A stretch of 64,000 nt of DNA, taken from NCBI GenBank assembly GCA_044350895.1, contig JBILGT010000001.1, positions 1-64,000 on the forward strand, read 5' to 3'. A model generated the notes under the pieces. That model searched no databases. It was not told the DNA's origin and was given only the letters and a program-made list of their open reading frames with translations. A program made the translations under genes and the position numbers. This DNA comes from OMIS01 sp044350895 (GTDB lineage: Bacteria > Patescibacteriota > Microgenomatia > UBA1400 > PJMF01). Shown piece after piece: positions 17,253 to 25,838 of this stretch (position 1 is the first letter of the stretch; the number at the start of each line of letters is the position of its first letter).

Positions 17253-19169
17253 ATGCAGATCACAGAGTTCATTAAATCACTTATTTCAGAGGCAGTTGAG
17301 CCTTTGGATTTAGGGTTTCCACTTCCAAATATTCATATAGAACGACCTGCCCAACTCAGTCATGGTGACTATTCAACACCGCTCGCATTGGCGCTGTATA
17401 AACTCGGCAGTAAACAAAATGATTTGCAGTTTGCAAACCCACGAAGTTTGGCGGAAGCAATTGTCACACAACTGACAAACAACTTACAGAAAAATGATGC
17501 AGCCTACGTAATTAAGTCCATCACAATTGCGGGACCAGGATTTATAAACTTTACATTGAGTGATCGATTTTTCTTAGAAGAAACATACAATTCCATACTT
17601 ACTCAAGAAGAGCTTTTTAAAAGCCCAAAACAGGCACAATCAATCATCATAGAATACATTAGTCCTAATACCAACAAACCACTCCATATTGGACACGTTC
17701 GAAATGCTGCACTGGGTTCCACAATGGGACGCATCTTAGAAAAATTGGGTTGGAACGTTGACTTAGCAATTATTAATAACGATCGTGGATTGCACATCAC
17801 AAAATCAATGTGGGCATATTTGATGCTGGGTAAGAAATCTCAACAAACTGGTCTAAGTGCACAACCTGCAACAGACCAATTGACCAACTGGCAAGCAGTG
17901 CTCGAAGACTGGATATTGCACAAGAATGAGTGGTTGACACCACAAGATATGCCAGATGAGCGAATGAGAAAACCAGATCACTTTGTGGGATTTTGGTATC
18001 AAAAGGGTGATACATTCGCGGAAGATACCACCATTCAAGGGGTGTGGTCTCAGATGCTCCAAGCCTGGGAGGGTAAAGACTTGCCATACCACGCTCAAGT
18101 CAGAAAACTCTGGGCATATCTCAATGAATATTTTTATGCAGGTTTTCTCGAGACTACGGCTGTCTTAGACGCTTCGTTTACCCCTGAAGAAATAAATTAT
18201 GAATCACAAATTTATGAAGCGGGGAAAGAAATTGTCCTCAAGGCAGCAGATGCTGGGGTTTTTGAAAAGCTTCCAGATGGAGCAATCAAGGTAAATCTCG
18301 AAAAGTACAAGCTACCAGATAAAATCTTGCTCCGCCGTGATGGAACTGGTATCTACATGACCTTTGATATCGAGTTGACTCGAAGAAGAGCTGAAAAACA
18401 TATTGATAAATTTGTCTGGGTTGTCGGTGTAGATCAGAAGCTCTATTTTCAACAATTATTTGCTGTAGCAGAACTTCTTGGCTATGGAAATCAAGAAAAA
18501 TTCTACCATTTTGCCTATGGTATGGTTCGTCTTCCAGAAGGAAAAATGAGCTCTCGTAAGGGCAGAGTAGTGTATGCTGATGACCTGCTCGAGATGGCTC
18601 AAGATACTGCACGAGAAATAATGCAACAGAGTGGCTTTGCTAAAGAATTGCCACCAGAGGAATTTGAATCAGTATCTGCGGCTGTGGGTGTTGGTGCCAT
18701 CAAATGGACAATGCTTGCACAGGATGCACAGTCTGAAATCACTTTTAATATTGCTGAAAGTGTTAACTTTACAGGTTTCGCTGGTCCCTATATTCAGTAC
18801 ACGCATGCGCGAACGCACAGTATTTTCAAAAAGGCTGAAAATGGATCTATTGCTGTATCTTTTGATGCATTGCTTAATAATAAAGAATACTTAAATTATC
18901 AACTCAATGCAGAAGAGCGTGATATCTTTCTGAACGTTAATAAATATTTTGATATAGTAGATAAAGCAGCACAAGAGTTTGCGCCACACCACTTGTGTGT
19001 ATACTTGCACGAGCTCGCACAGAGCTTTAACACTTTTTATGCTCATCAAAAAATCGTTGGAGAAAATAACATGCAAACTACCGTTCGTCTCGCACTCACA
19101 AAAGCAGTCCAACGAATTCTCGCAAATGGACTCACAACATTAGGAATTACAGCTGTTGAAAGGATGTAA
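17253..19169 (+). CDS. argS: Arginyl-tRNA synthetase
   Basis: 638 residues from MQITEF. It carries out class I aminoacylation of tRNA-Arg. An N-terminal Add domain (~1-105) is followed by SPNTNKPLHIGHVRNAALGS with the HIGH motif, then the catalytic core (WVVGVDQKLYF). The KMSKS-like GKMSSRKGRVV motif is present, with an all-helical DALR anticodon domain at the C-terminus (~510-638). The start was chosen because a -10 box lies within the alternative upstream extension. It is the first gene of an argS-M16 peptidase-ndk group; the next gene begins 2 bp after the stop. The two tRNA-Arg genes downstream (CCG, CCT) supply substrates. Confidence 0.95.
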   Translation: MQITEFIKSLISEAVEPLDLGFPLPNIHIERPAQLSHGDYSTPLALALYKLGSKQNDLQFANPRSLAEAIVTQLTNNLQKNDAAYVIKSITIAGPGFINFTLSDRFFLEETYNSILTQEELFKSPKQAQSIIIEYISPNTNKPLHIGHVRNAALGSTMGRILEKLGWNVDLAIINNDRGLHITKSMWAYLMLGKKSQQTGLSAQPATDQLTNWQAVLEDWILHKNEWLTPQDMPDERMRKPDHFVGFWYQKGDTFAEDTTIQGVWSQMLQAWEGKDLPYHAQVRKLWAYLNEYFYAGFLETTAVLDASFTPEEINYESQIYEAGKEIVLKAADAGVFEKLPDGAIKVNLEKYKLPDKILLRRDGTGIYMTFDIELTRRRAEKHIDKFVWVVGVDQKLYFQQLFAVAELLGYGNQEKFYHFAYGMVRLPEGKMSSRKGRVVYADDLLEMAQDTAREIMQQSGFAKELPPEEFESVSAAVGVGAIKWTMLAQDAQSEITFNIAESVNFTGFAGPYIQYTHARTHSIFKKAENGSIAVSFDALLNNKEYLNYQLNAEERDIFLNVNKYFDIVDKAAQEFAPHHLCVYLHELAQSFNTFYAHQKIVGENNMQTTVRLALTKAVQRILANGLTTLGITAVERM

Positions 19170-19171
19170 AA

Positions 19172-20470
19172 ATGCAAAAATATTCACTCACAAAATTGCA
19201 GTGTGGATTACCAGTCGTATTGGTGCCGATGGCTTCAGTTTCATCACTCACCGCATTGGTTCTCGTTAATACGGGATCACGCTATGAGCAAAAAGAAAAA
19301 GAGGGCATTGCTCACTTTTTTGAACACATTGTGTTTAAAGGCACTGAGAACTTTCCAACCCCGTTGGATCTCTCCAGTACGATTGACGCAATTGGAGCTG
19401 AGTTCAATGCATTTACCAGCAAAGAATATACTGGCTACTACGTAAAGTCTGCCAGTCGTCATTTAAGTACTTCATTGAATGTTCTTTCTGATATGTTGTT
19501 ACTTCCGAGTATTAAACAGTCAGATATCGATCGAGAAAAAGGCGTCATCATTGAAGAGATCAATATGTACTACGACAATCCAATGTCACAGGTGAGTATG
19601 TTATTTGATCAACTCTTCTTTGCAGATCGTGGACTTGATCATGACATCATAGGATCAAAAGAGACGGTGAGTAGTATCAATTCTCAAGATTTCGAACAAT
19701 TTTTAGGACAGTGGTATGGACTCGAAAATCTCGTGCTAATTCTGGCAGGGGATGCAACAGTACTTGAGGACAAAAAAACACTCGACTTGGCGGAAAAAAT
19801 GTTTACAAAACAGCCAAAAATTAAACGCGTTGCACAAAAAGCCAAACTCGATACATTCTTTACAGAACCAGCTATCTCAGATGAGCGATTAATCATTCAT
19901 GAAAAGAAAACAGAACAAGCACATTTGGTGCTTGGCTGGCCAGGAATTGCGCGCAAGTCAGAAGAGCGAGCAGTACTTTCAGTTTTATCTGTGATACTTG
20001 GTGGGAACATGAGTTCTCGGTTGTTTACAGAAGTTCGAGAAAAACGTGGCCTCTGTTACTACGTCCGTTCTGAAGCAGACTTTTATCACAACACTGGCAT
20101 GGTGGGGGCAAGTGCTGGAGTCGATCCAAAACGTGTGATGGAAGCAATTAAAGTAATTCGGGCAGAGTGTGAAGATCTTGCAACTGGTAAAAATCCAGTT
20201 ACTGAAGCAGAACTTACTAAAGCTAAAGAATATATTTCAGGTATGACAGTCTTGTCACTTGAAGATAGTGAAGCAGTTGCACAGTATTTTGGTACCAAAC
20301 AATTGCTGATGGATGAAATCGAGACACCTGCCGAAGCACTCGAGAAAATTCAAAAAGTAACCGTAGCGCAAGTGAATGCTTTGGCAAAACGCATTTTTGC
20401 TGAAAAACCTCGACTAGCCGTCGTAGGTCCGTTTAATGAAAAGAAAGAGTTTGAATCACTTATTGCATAG
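19172..20470 (+). CDS. M16-family zinc metallopeptidase
   Basis: 432 residues, one two-domain half of the M16 (processing peptidase/pitrilysin) fold. The inverted zinc motif HFFEH is at 48-52, with the downstream glutamate in REKGVIIEEINMYYDNP (~120-136). The Arg/Tyr region near the C-terminal half (FTEVREKRGLCYYVRSEADF) is also conserved. These enzymes cleave peptides, usually as dimers or with an inactive partner. The stop of argS (TAA, 19167) and an AAGGATG-type site lie just upstream, so translation is probably coupled. ndk follows 47 bp later. The substrate is unknown. Confidence 0.9.
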   Translation: MQKYSLTKLQCGLPVVLVPMASVSSLTALVLVNTGSRYEQKEKEGIAHFFEHIVFKGTENFPTPLDLSSTIDAIGAEFNAFTSKEYTGYYVKSASRHLSTSLNVLSDMLLLPSIKQSDIDREKGVIIEEINMYYDNPMSQVSMLFDQLFFADRGLDHDIIGSKETVSSINSQDFEQFLGQWYGLENLVLILAGDATVLEDKKTLDLAEKMFTKQPKIKRVAQKAKLDTFFTEPAISDERLIIHEKKTEQAHLVLGWPGIARKSEERAVLSVLSVILGGNMSSRLFTEVREKRGLCYYVRSEADFYHNTGMVGASAGVDPKRVMEAIKVIRAECEDLATGKNPVTEAELTKAKEYISGMTVLSLEDSEAVAQYFGTKQLLMDEIETPAEALEKIQKVTVAQVNALAKRIFAEKPRLAVVGPFNEKKEFESLIA

Positions 20471-20517
20471 TCTCGAGTAATGGTACAATTTAATCGAGTA
20501 TAAAAGGAGGAATTATT

Positions 20518-20991
20518 ATGAAAATGACACGCACAGCTGTCTTGGTAAAACCAGATGGACTTCAACGAGGTCTGATTGGTGAAATTATTAGTCGTTTTGA
20601 GCGTAAAGGCTTGAAACTCGTGGGTATGAAGATGGTCTCAATGTCTGATGCCCAACTTTCTGACTGGTACGCAGAGCATAAAGATAAGGGTTTCTTTGGT
20701 GATCTTAAGTCTTTCATGGGATCATTGCCTGTTGTCGCTATGGCATGGCAGGGAATTGATGCAGTTCCTGTGGTCCGCAAATTGATCGGTACAACTTCTG
20801 GAAGAGAAGCTGAAGCTGGTTCTATCCGTGGTGATTTTGGAATGAGTCAACAATATAACTTGATTCATGCCTCTTCAAGTACTGAAGATGCAAATCGAGA
20901 AATTGATATTGTTTTCGCACCAGATGAGATCTTTGATTACGGTACCGTAATTGAAGAAGTCATTTACGCACAATACGAGCGAGAATCTTAA
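20518..20991 (+). CDS. ndk: Nucleoside diphosphate kinase
   Basis: 157 residues. It transfers the gamma-phosphate among NTPs and NDPs. The first strand AVLVKPDGLQRGLIG and the active-site histidine in NLIHASSS (H117, preceded by RGDFGMSQ) are present. It is slightly longer than typical because of the C-terminus. The start has the strongest ribosome-binding site in this area (AAGGAGGAATTATT before ATG). It is the last gene of the argS group, followed by two hairpins, the second a good intrinsic terminator. Confidence 0.96.
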   Translation: MKMTRTAVLVKPDGLQRGLIGEIISRFERKGLKLVGMKMVSMSDAQLSDWYAEHKDKGFFGDLKSFMGSLPVVAMAWQGIDAVPVVRKLIGTTSGREAEAGSIRGDFGMSQQYNLIHASSSTEDANREIDIVFAPDEIFDYGTVIEEVIYAQYERES

Positions 20992-21014
20992 AAGAAAAAT
21001 TTTTAAGCAAAAGT

Positions 21015-21051
21015 ATTACTAGAGACAAGCCTGGTGGCTGGCTCCAGTAAT
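21015..21051 (+). other. Stem-loop downstream of ndk
   Basis: ATTACT...AGTAAT outer stem, GAG/CTC and AGCC-tggt-GGCT inner stem form an imperfect hairpin. It has no T-run directly after it, so it may stabilise the mRNA end or belong to a small RNA. Confidence 0.35.
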
Positions 21052-21064
21052 TAAAAAAAAGAAG

Positions 21065-21096
21065 AAGGAGACTTTTCATTAGAGTCTCCTTTTTTG
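21065..21096 (+). terminator. Intrinsic terminator after ndk
   Basis: A perfect 9-bp stem AAGGAGACT/AGTCTCCTT with a short loop is followed by a T-run, ending the argS-M16-ndk unit. Confidence 0.8.
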
Positions 21097-21168
21097 TTAG
21101 TTATTGACCACAAGGTAATATTGAGCCAGACTAATCATACAGTAATTTAAACCTTTATAAGGATGTAT

Positions 21169-21930
21169 ATGGCTGGACTTTTGGATATTGAAGTAGTACA
21201 AGGAGCAGAAAAGAGCTCACTTTTGGACGATGAAGTAATTGATACAATGCCACTAGAAGACTTGCAAAGGATGCAAGATTTGCTTACAAAACTTCAAGCA
21301 AAAGTTGCCGCAAAGATTGCAGAAAAGTCTCCAGTAGTTGCACAGCCTGAAGTTGCTTCTGTGCAGCCAGCTGCTGCGGATGGTCCTGAGACGAGTCCAG
21401 GTAGTGAACAAGCACAACAGGCTTTTGAAAATTTTTTGGAAGAACAAGTTGCTACAGCGGTATGTTCCGATGTTAGAACGGCAATAGACGCTTTTGTAAA
21501 AGCATATCCACAAGGAACCCCAGACGGAAAATATACTCAAACGAGCATTCAATATCTCACTCGGTTTGGATTAATGGATACTGCTGTACTTTTCAATAAA
21601 GATAAAGATGCAGCACGCAAAAACCAATTAGATAAATTGACTCAGGTCTCGCAAGTTTTGGGTGCTCGTGTGAGTGAAATTCAAAGTACTTGTCAGGCAT
21701 TTGTGAAGGCTGCTGAGCTGCCTGTAAACATCACCGACAGATTCTTTATAATGGAAAAAGCACTTGAAAAGCTTATACAAGTACTCGGTAAGCAAGTAAC
21801 TGTTGGTGAAAAAACAGCTCAGGAAAAAACAATAAATCTCAGCGATGCAAGGGATCGATTCGGTGCTGCAGATCAGTACAAGGCTGTTGGTATAATTTCT
21901 CAGCTCAGCTATAATTTGCAGGGAAATTAA
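21169..21930 (+). CDS. Hypothetical protein
   Basis: 253 residues from MAGLLDIE. The in-frame ATG at 21163 is too close to the AAGGA motif that serves the later start. No signal peptide or membrane helix. A short acidic N-terminus and helix ~25-50 (LEDLQRMQDLLTKLQAKVAAK) lead to a Pro/Ala/Glu linker (~50-85), then a mostly helical domain (~85-253) with a single Cys pair. Not recognised. It stands alone between the ndk terminator and a tRNA gene on the other strand. A cytoplasmic lineage-specific protein is the most that can be said. Confidence 0.6.
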   Translation: MAGLLDIEVVQGAEKSSLLDDEVIDTMPLEDLQRMQDLLTKLQAKVAAKIAEKSPVVAQPEVASVQPAAADGPETSPGSEQAQQAFENFLEEQVATAVCSDVRTAIDAFVKAYPQGTPDGKYTQTSIQYLTRFGLMDTAVLFNKDKDAARKNQLDKLTQVSQVLGARVSEIQSTCQAFVKAAELPVNITDRFFIMEKALEKLIQVLGKQVTVGEKTAQEKTINLSDARDRFGAADQYKAVGIISQLSYNLQGN

Positions 21931-21946
21931 CTAATTTCCATTGTTG

Positions 21947-22018
21947 TGCCCCCAGAGGGAATCGAACCCCCATTTTAAGTTCCGGAAACTCATGTTCTAT
22001 CCATTGAACTATGAGGGC
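21947..22018 (-). tRNA. tRNA-Arg (anticodon CCG)
   Basis: The 72-nt cloverleaf has acceptor GCCCTCA/TGGGGGC, D stem GTTC/GAAC, anticodon stem TGAGT/ACTTA with loop TTCCGGA, and T loop GGTTCGATTCC. The anticodon CCG reads CGG. CCA is not encoded. Confidence 0.92.
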
Positions 22019-22107
22019 ACTATCTAATTATCTCGAGAGAGTATACCAAATAAATTCTTATTCCAGTAGTAATGTTCTAGTTTATTAGTAATGCAGATTA
22101 CTATTTA

Positions 22108-22146
22108 TTGACATAGTTCATAGTTTACAGTAAACTATGAACTATG
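22108..22146 (+). promoter_or_regulatory. Promoter covered by a perfect 35-bp palindrome
   Basis: -35 TTGACA (22108-22113) and -10 TAAACT (22131-22136) are separated by 17 bp. The palindrome CATAGTTCATAGTTTAC, centre A, GTAAACTATGAACTATG spans 22112-22146 and includes the start codon at 22144. The start is 8 bp after the -10, so the mRNA is probably leaderless. A protein bound here would block transcription; the HTH domain of the gene product is the obvious candidate. Confidence 0.75.
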
Positions 22147-23130
22147 AAGACAGATACAAGAAAAAAAATTCTTGAATATATCCACAGTAATGGAACGGTG
22201 ACTCCCCATGCACTTCAATTGGAATTCAAACTGAGTGGAGCAGCTATTCACAAGCAACTGCGAAGACTTGAAGCAGATTTTTCTATCCAGAGAATAGGCA
22301 AACCCCCGAAAGTTTTCTACATGGCAGTAGATGAAATCAATGTTTTGCCGGCTGTTCATAATTTGCCAGATGAAGTGGGACGTGTAATAGATGAAAATTT
22401 TTTGTATGTAAATCCCGATGGAGTACTCATAGAAGGTGTGCTGGGTTTTTTTAAATGGGCGGAAAAAACGAAACAAGATTCAAATATTCAGGCACTTGCA
22501 AAGGAGTATGTTGTCACACGTCAAAAAGCTGATTACTGGTTTCACAATAAGATTTGGATAGATGCAACTGAAAAATTAAAGGCAACGTTTCAAGATTCAA
22601 CAATTGATTTGGTAGCATACAAAGATTTCTATGCACTGCCAAAGTTTGGTAAAACAAGACTAGGCGCCTTGACATTGCATGCAAAAGTTTCTCAAAGTAG
22701 AGTACTTATGCATCAGGTGATTGTTGAGATTAGAGAGTCTATCCGAGCAATTATTACGAAATATCAGATAGAGGCCGTAGCATTTGTGCCACACTCTGTG
22801 CCAAGGTTAGTTCCATTTTTAACAGTCATAAGACAAGAGCTGCAATTGCATTTGCCAGAAATAAAGTTGGAAAAGATCTATCAGGGGGAAGTGAGAGTTG
22901 CACAAAAAAGTTTGAGTAAAATTGAGGAAAGAATTGAAAATGCACAAAAAACAATAATTATTTCTGAGCACACGGAATATAAAAGAGTATTACTGATAGA
23001 TGATGCAGTAGGTTCTGGGGCAACTTTTAATGAAGTAGCGAAAAAACTAAAAGCGCAAAGTGTCCAATTTGTTGCTGGATTTGCGGTGGTAGGGAGTTAT
23101 AAGGGGTTTGAGGTTATTCAGGAAGTATAA
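22144..23130 (+). CDS. HTH - phosphoribosyltransferase fusion regulator
   Basis: 328 residues. Residues ~1-60 form a winged helix (RKKILEYIHSNGTVTPHALQ, then LSGAAIHKQLRRLEAD). The middle (~75-180) is unassigned. The C-terminal ~140 residues are a type I phosphoribosyltransferase fold with the PRPP loop VLLIDDAVGSGAT (~284-296) and a ComF-like arrangement. Fusions of this type (as in PurR of Gram-positives) sense PRPP or nucleotides. The start codon lies inside the 35-bp palindrome, so autoregulation is likely. It is flanked by two tRNA-Arg genes on the opposite strand. The enzymatic activity of the PRT part is unproven. Confidence 0.75.
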   Translation: MKTDTRKKILEYIHSNGTVTPHALQLEFKLSGAAIHKQLRRLEADFSIQRIGKPPKVFYMAVDEINVLPAVHNLPDEVGRVIDENFLYVNPDGVLIEGVLGFFKWAEKTKQDSNIQALAKEYVVTRQKADYWFHNKIWIDATEKLKATFQDSTIDLVAYKDFYALPKFGKTRLGALTLHAKVSQSRVLMHQVIVEIRESIRAIITKYQIEAVAFVPHSVPRLVPFLTVIRQELQLHLPEIKLEKIYQGEVRVAQKSLSKIEERIENAQKTIIISEHTEYKRVLLIDDAVGSGATFNEVAKKLKAQSVQFVAGFAVVGSYKGFEVIQEV

Positions 23131-23181
23131 GTGCAATAGTCGTCCGTTTGGAACGGTCTCCGATCTCGTCTTTATCTCGTG

Positions 23182-23253
23182 TGTCCCCACCAGGAGTCGA
23201 ACCTGGATTTAGGGTTTAGGAAACCCTCGTTCTATCCGTTAAACTATGGGAAC
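23182..23253 (-). tRNA. tRNA-Arg (anticodon CCT)
   Basis: Acceptor GTTCCCA/TGGGGAC, D stem GTTT/GAAC, anticodon stem AGGGT/ACCCT with loop TTCCTAA, T arm CCAGGTTCGACTCCTGG. The anticodon CCT reads AGG. CCA is not encoded. Confidence 0.92.
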
Positions 23254-23292
23254 TCGACTTAGATTATACAAGATGGCGTATAATGAGCCCGT

Positions 23293-24378
23293 ATGAAAAT
23301 GCTGTTGGATAACTTCGCACTCTATGCAAGCTCAAAGAGCTTTATACGCCCCGACGGCATACCATTTTGGCATTTTTTATTGAAGAAGGATATAGACTTC
23401 AAGAAGAAACATTTCCCCTTTTTAGCGCCATCTGAGATGCCTAAACTCAAAGAAATATTCGATTGGAACGAATTTCTACAGTTGCAGTCTCGTGGTGAAG
23501 CACTTTCATTTTTGTATCATGGATTTGGTCAGGCCTTTAACTATGTTGGTCCTGTGTTAGATCAAGAGATGGAGCATGGGTTTAATGACCATACCGATCG
23601 ACACACTTTGTGGGTGAGTCAAACAGGAGTGGAATTGTTGCAACGTGCTGGACTGGGATTTCATGGTACTGGCCGGTTTGATGAGCGCACTGAAGTATTG
23701 ATGGCATTGGTGGGAATGACGCATGATTTGGGTAATTTACTGAGTCGCAAAGAACATTCCCAGTTCAGTATCTGGATGCTCACCCGGCTTTTCAAAAATA
23801 TAGATTTTGAAAGTAAAGAATGGCAGGCAATAACCTACTCAATTTTGTTCCACGAAGAACCAGTCCTGATTGAAAATGAGTTGTCACTTGGTGCTGGTAT
23901 GCCACTCCAGTGGGCGCTGGTAGCTGCAGACAAAATGCATGTTGGACGAGACCGACTCGGAGTACGATCGTTTGAGTCTGGCATTAAACACCGTGCACTT
24001 GAGTCTGATGTACATATTTTGGTTAATGCATTGATTGTGCGATCTAGCTGGTCCCTCGGGGTGGGGGAGTTTGTTTGGCATTTAGATTTTAGTGTGGATC
24101 AACTGGAAGAAAAGTTTAGTGCATTTAGTAAAGGTAATTCTCGTATCTGGTTACCTCGTAGTTTCCAGGATAAGTTGTTGGGAGAAGGTGTCCGATATAG
24201 AGACACATTTGCGAAGCTCTTCACTGAGTTGTATAAAGACAGAATGGAGATGGCCGCTGAAAGTGTGTTTTTACTCTTCCCATATTTGCAGAAATTTAGA
24301 GTAGAGCTGGTAGATAATGACACCCGCTCAAAAGTGGGCAGTGGTAAACAGATCATCTGGACCAAAAAGAGAACATAA
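23293..24378 (+). CDS. HD-domain phosphohydrolase-like protein
   Basis: 361 residues. HD-superfamily metal ligands are visible as H104 (TDRHTLWV), H144-D145 (GMTHDLGN), a further HS in RKEHSQF, and a later Asp in VAADKMH (~218). The family hydrolyses phosphate esters of nucleotides or nucleic acids; the substrate is unknown here. A TATAAT box at 23279-23284 lies 8 bp before the ATG, suggesting a leaderless mRNA. No signal peptide. It lies between two tRNA genes, with no operon partners. Confidence 0.7.
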   Translation: MKMLLDNFALYASSKSFIRPDGIPFWHFLLKKDIDFKKKHFPFLAPSEMPKLKEIFDWNEFLQLQSRGEALSFLYHGFGQAFNYVGPVLDQEMEHGFNDHTDRHTLWVSQTGVELLQRAGLGFHGTGRFDERTEVLMALVGMTHDLGNLLSRKEHSQFSIWMLTRLFKNIDFESKEWQAITYSILFHEEPVLIENELSLGAGMPLQWALVAADKMHVGRDRLGVRSFESGIKHRALESDVHILVNALIVRSSWSLGVGEFVWHLDFSVDQLEEKFSAFSKGNSRIWLPRSFQDKLLGEGVRYRDTFAKLFTELYKDRMEMAAESVFLLFPYLQKFRVELVDNDTRSKVGSGKQIIWTKKRT

Positions 24379-24384
24379 ATAATT

Positions 24385-24458
24385 CGGGGTGTAGCGCAGT
24401 TGGCTAGCGTGCATCGTTCGGAACGATGAGGCCGCAGGTTCGAGTCCTGTCACCCCGA
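24385..24458 (+). tRNA. tRNA-Pro (anticodon CGG)
   Basis: Acceptor CGGGGTG/CACCCCG, anticodon stem CATCG/CGATG with loop TTCGGAA, T arm GCAGGTTCGAGTCCTGT. The anticodon CGG reads CCG. It begins 6 bp after the stop of the HD gene and may share its transcript. Confidence 0.93.
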
Positions 24459-24461
24459 CAT

Positions 24462-25808
24462 TTACTTCAACTCAATTGCATATAAATTTGGTGGCGCATC
24501 AGGACTGAAACTGGTCAGAATGAGCACTCTACTACCATCTGGCCAAGGATAGATAAATGACTTCTCAAATGGACCAGAGTAGAGGGTGAAAACGTTGGTG
24601 CCATCATACTCCACAATCTTGACTGCATTATCTTGCACAAAGAACAAGTGTCGTGAATCAGGGAACCACTGGAGTGTTTCAGCATACAGTGATGTGTAGT
24701 ACTGATTAAACTGACTGATAGTTTGTGCTGAGCTACTTGCTTGCAGTCTCGTAAATGCACTCGGACTCGAGTTAATGTTCATTGGTGTGTTGTTAAAAAG
24801 GTCGTTGGCAAGCAACTTTTTGCTGAGAAGAGTTGAATTTTTTGGTTCACTCGCAATTTTGAAGTTTTTATCCTCTTCGCGATCGTAGACGTAGATGGAT
24901 CCAGGCTGCAATATACGCTCCTCTGGTTGGTTATTACGAGCGGGCAATGCAGGGATCAGTTCCTCGGGAAGTGATAATTCTTTTGTGGCGGTGTAGATCA
25001 TGCGTTTTTTGTCTGGTGAAAGGTAGACATTCTTGGCACTTTGTGTGGCCACTTCAATCATGAGTGGCGGAAATTCCCCTAAGAATTGGCGCTCTTTAAT
25101 GTAAATGTCAGATTCCCACTCTGATAAGATTTGCTTTCTCTGGAAGGAAATATCTGGCAAGGTGCGTAGGTCACTGACTTGGTTAGTAGGTACTAGCATT
25201 TCCTTGCTTTTGGTAATAATCATCACTTCACTACTATCTGGGGACCAGATGAAATCTGCTGTAGCAAGGTCAAGGTTGGCAATATCTTCAGCAATCTGCC
25301 GTGGTCCACGCTCGAGAGAAATTGGTAAATTATTGCCAAGTTCCAAGATATATAGACCATTCTTTCTTTGAGCTGATTGAGAAGCAGTGTGATAGAGGAT
25401 TTTTTGCCCATCTGGTGAGGGTGAAACGTTGCTCAAGCCAGTAAAGGTGAGCCGAGAGAGACTTGGGGCAATTGGGAAAAGTGTCGCATTGGTTTGACTG
25501 ACGAGTTCTGCTTCGATTTGTAATGACTTTTTCCAGGGTGTATAGCCATCTTTGATAATTTCTACTTCGTAAGAACCTGGTTCGAGGTATAGTGTATCGT
25601 CAGTGGCAGTGACCAATTTACCGTTAACAAGTACTTCGGCACCTGTTGGGAACGAGTTGGCCGCGAGTAGACCCGCACCTTGTACGATGCCATCACCGTT
25701 GAATCGGTAACCGCCTTTAGCGTACTGTATCGCAACAATTGTGCCCACTATAACTATTGCAAAAGAGAGGAAGGTGTAGAGTACGCGTTTATTGACGTTA
25801 TTAAACAT
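24462..25808 (-). CDS. PEGA-domain membrane protein with beta-propeller
   Basis: 448 residues. An N-terminal signal anchor (~10-30) is followed by a PEGA domain (NSFPTGAEVLVNGKLVTATDDTLYLEPGSYEVEI type, ~50-110). Then come TolB/PD40-like propeller repeats with recurring SPDG/SPDS/SPDK motifs (NVSPSPDGQKILY, IWSPDSSEVMI, LSPDKKRMIY, FPDSRHLFFV). Probably an outward-facing envelope protein that binds wall polymers or other proteins. A TATAAT box on this strand (25815-25820) lies 6 bp before the ATG, so the mRNA may be leaderless. It is divergent from the MreB-like gene, and the two promoters nearly overlap. Confidence 0.75.
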   Translation of the reverse strand: MFNNVNKRVLYTFLSFAIVIVGTIVAIQYAKGGYRFNGDGIVQGAGLLAANSFPTGAEVLVNGKLVTATDDTLYLEPGSYEVEIIKDGYTPWKKSLQIEAELVSQTNATLFPIAPSLSRLTFTGLSNVSPSPDGQKILYHTASQSAQRKNGLYILELGNNLPISLERGPRQIAEDIANLDLATADFIWSPDSSEVMIITKSKEMLVPTNQVSDLRTLPDISFQRKQILSEWESDIYIKERQFLGEFPPLMIEVATQSAKNVYLSPDKKRMIYTATKELSLPEELIPALPARNNQPEERILQPGSIYVYDREEDKNFKIASEPKNSTLLSKKLLANDLFNNTPMNINSSPSAFTRLQASSSAQTISQFNQYYTSLYAETLQWFPDSRHLFFVQDNAVKIVEYDGTNVFTLYSGPFEKSFIYPWPDGSRVLILTSFSPDAPPNLYAIELK

Positions 25809-25838
25809 ATAGGTATTATAAGGTGGGAATGAGAATAA

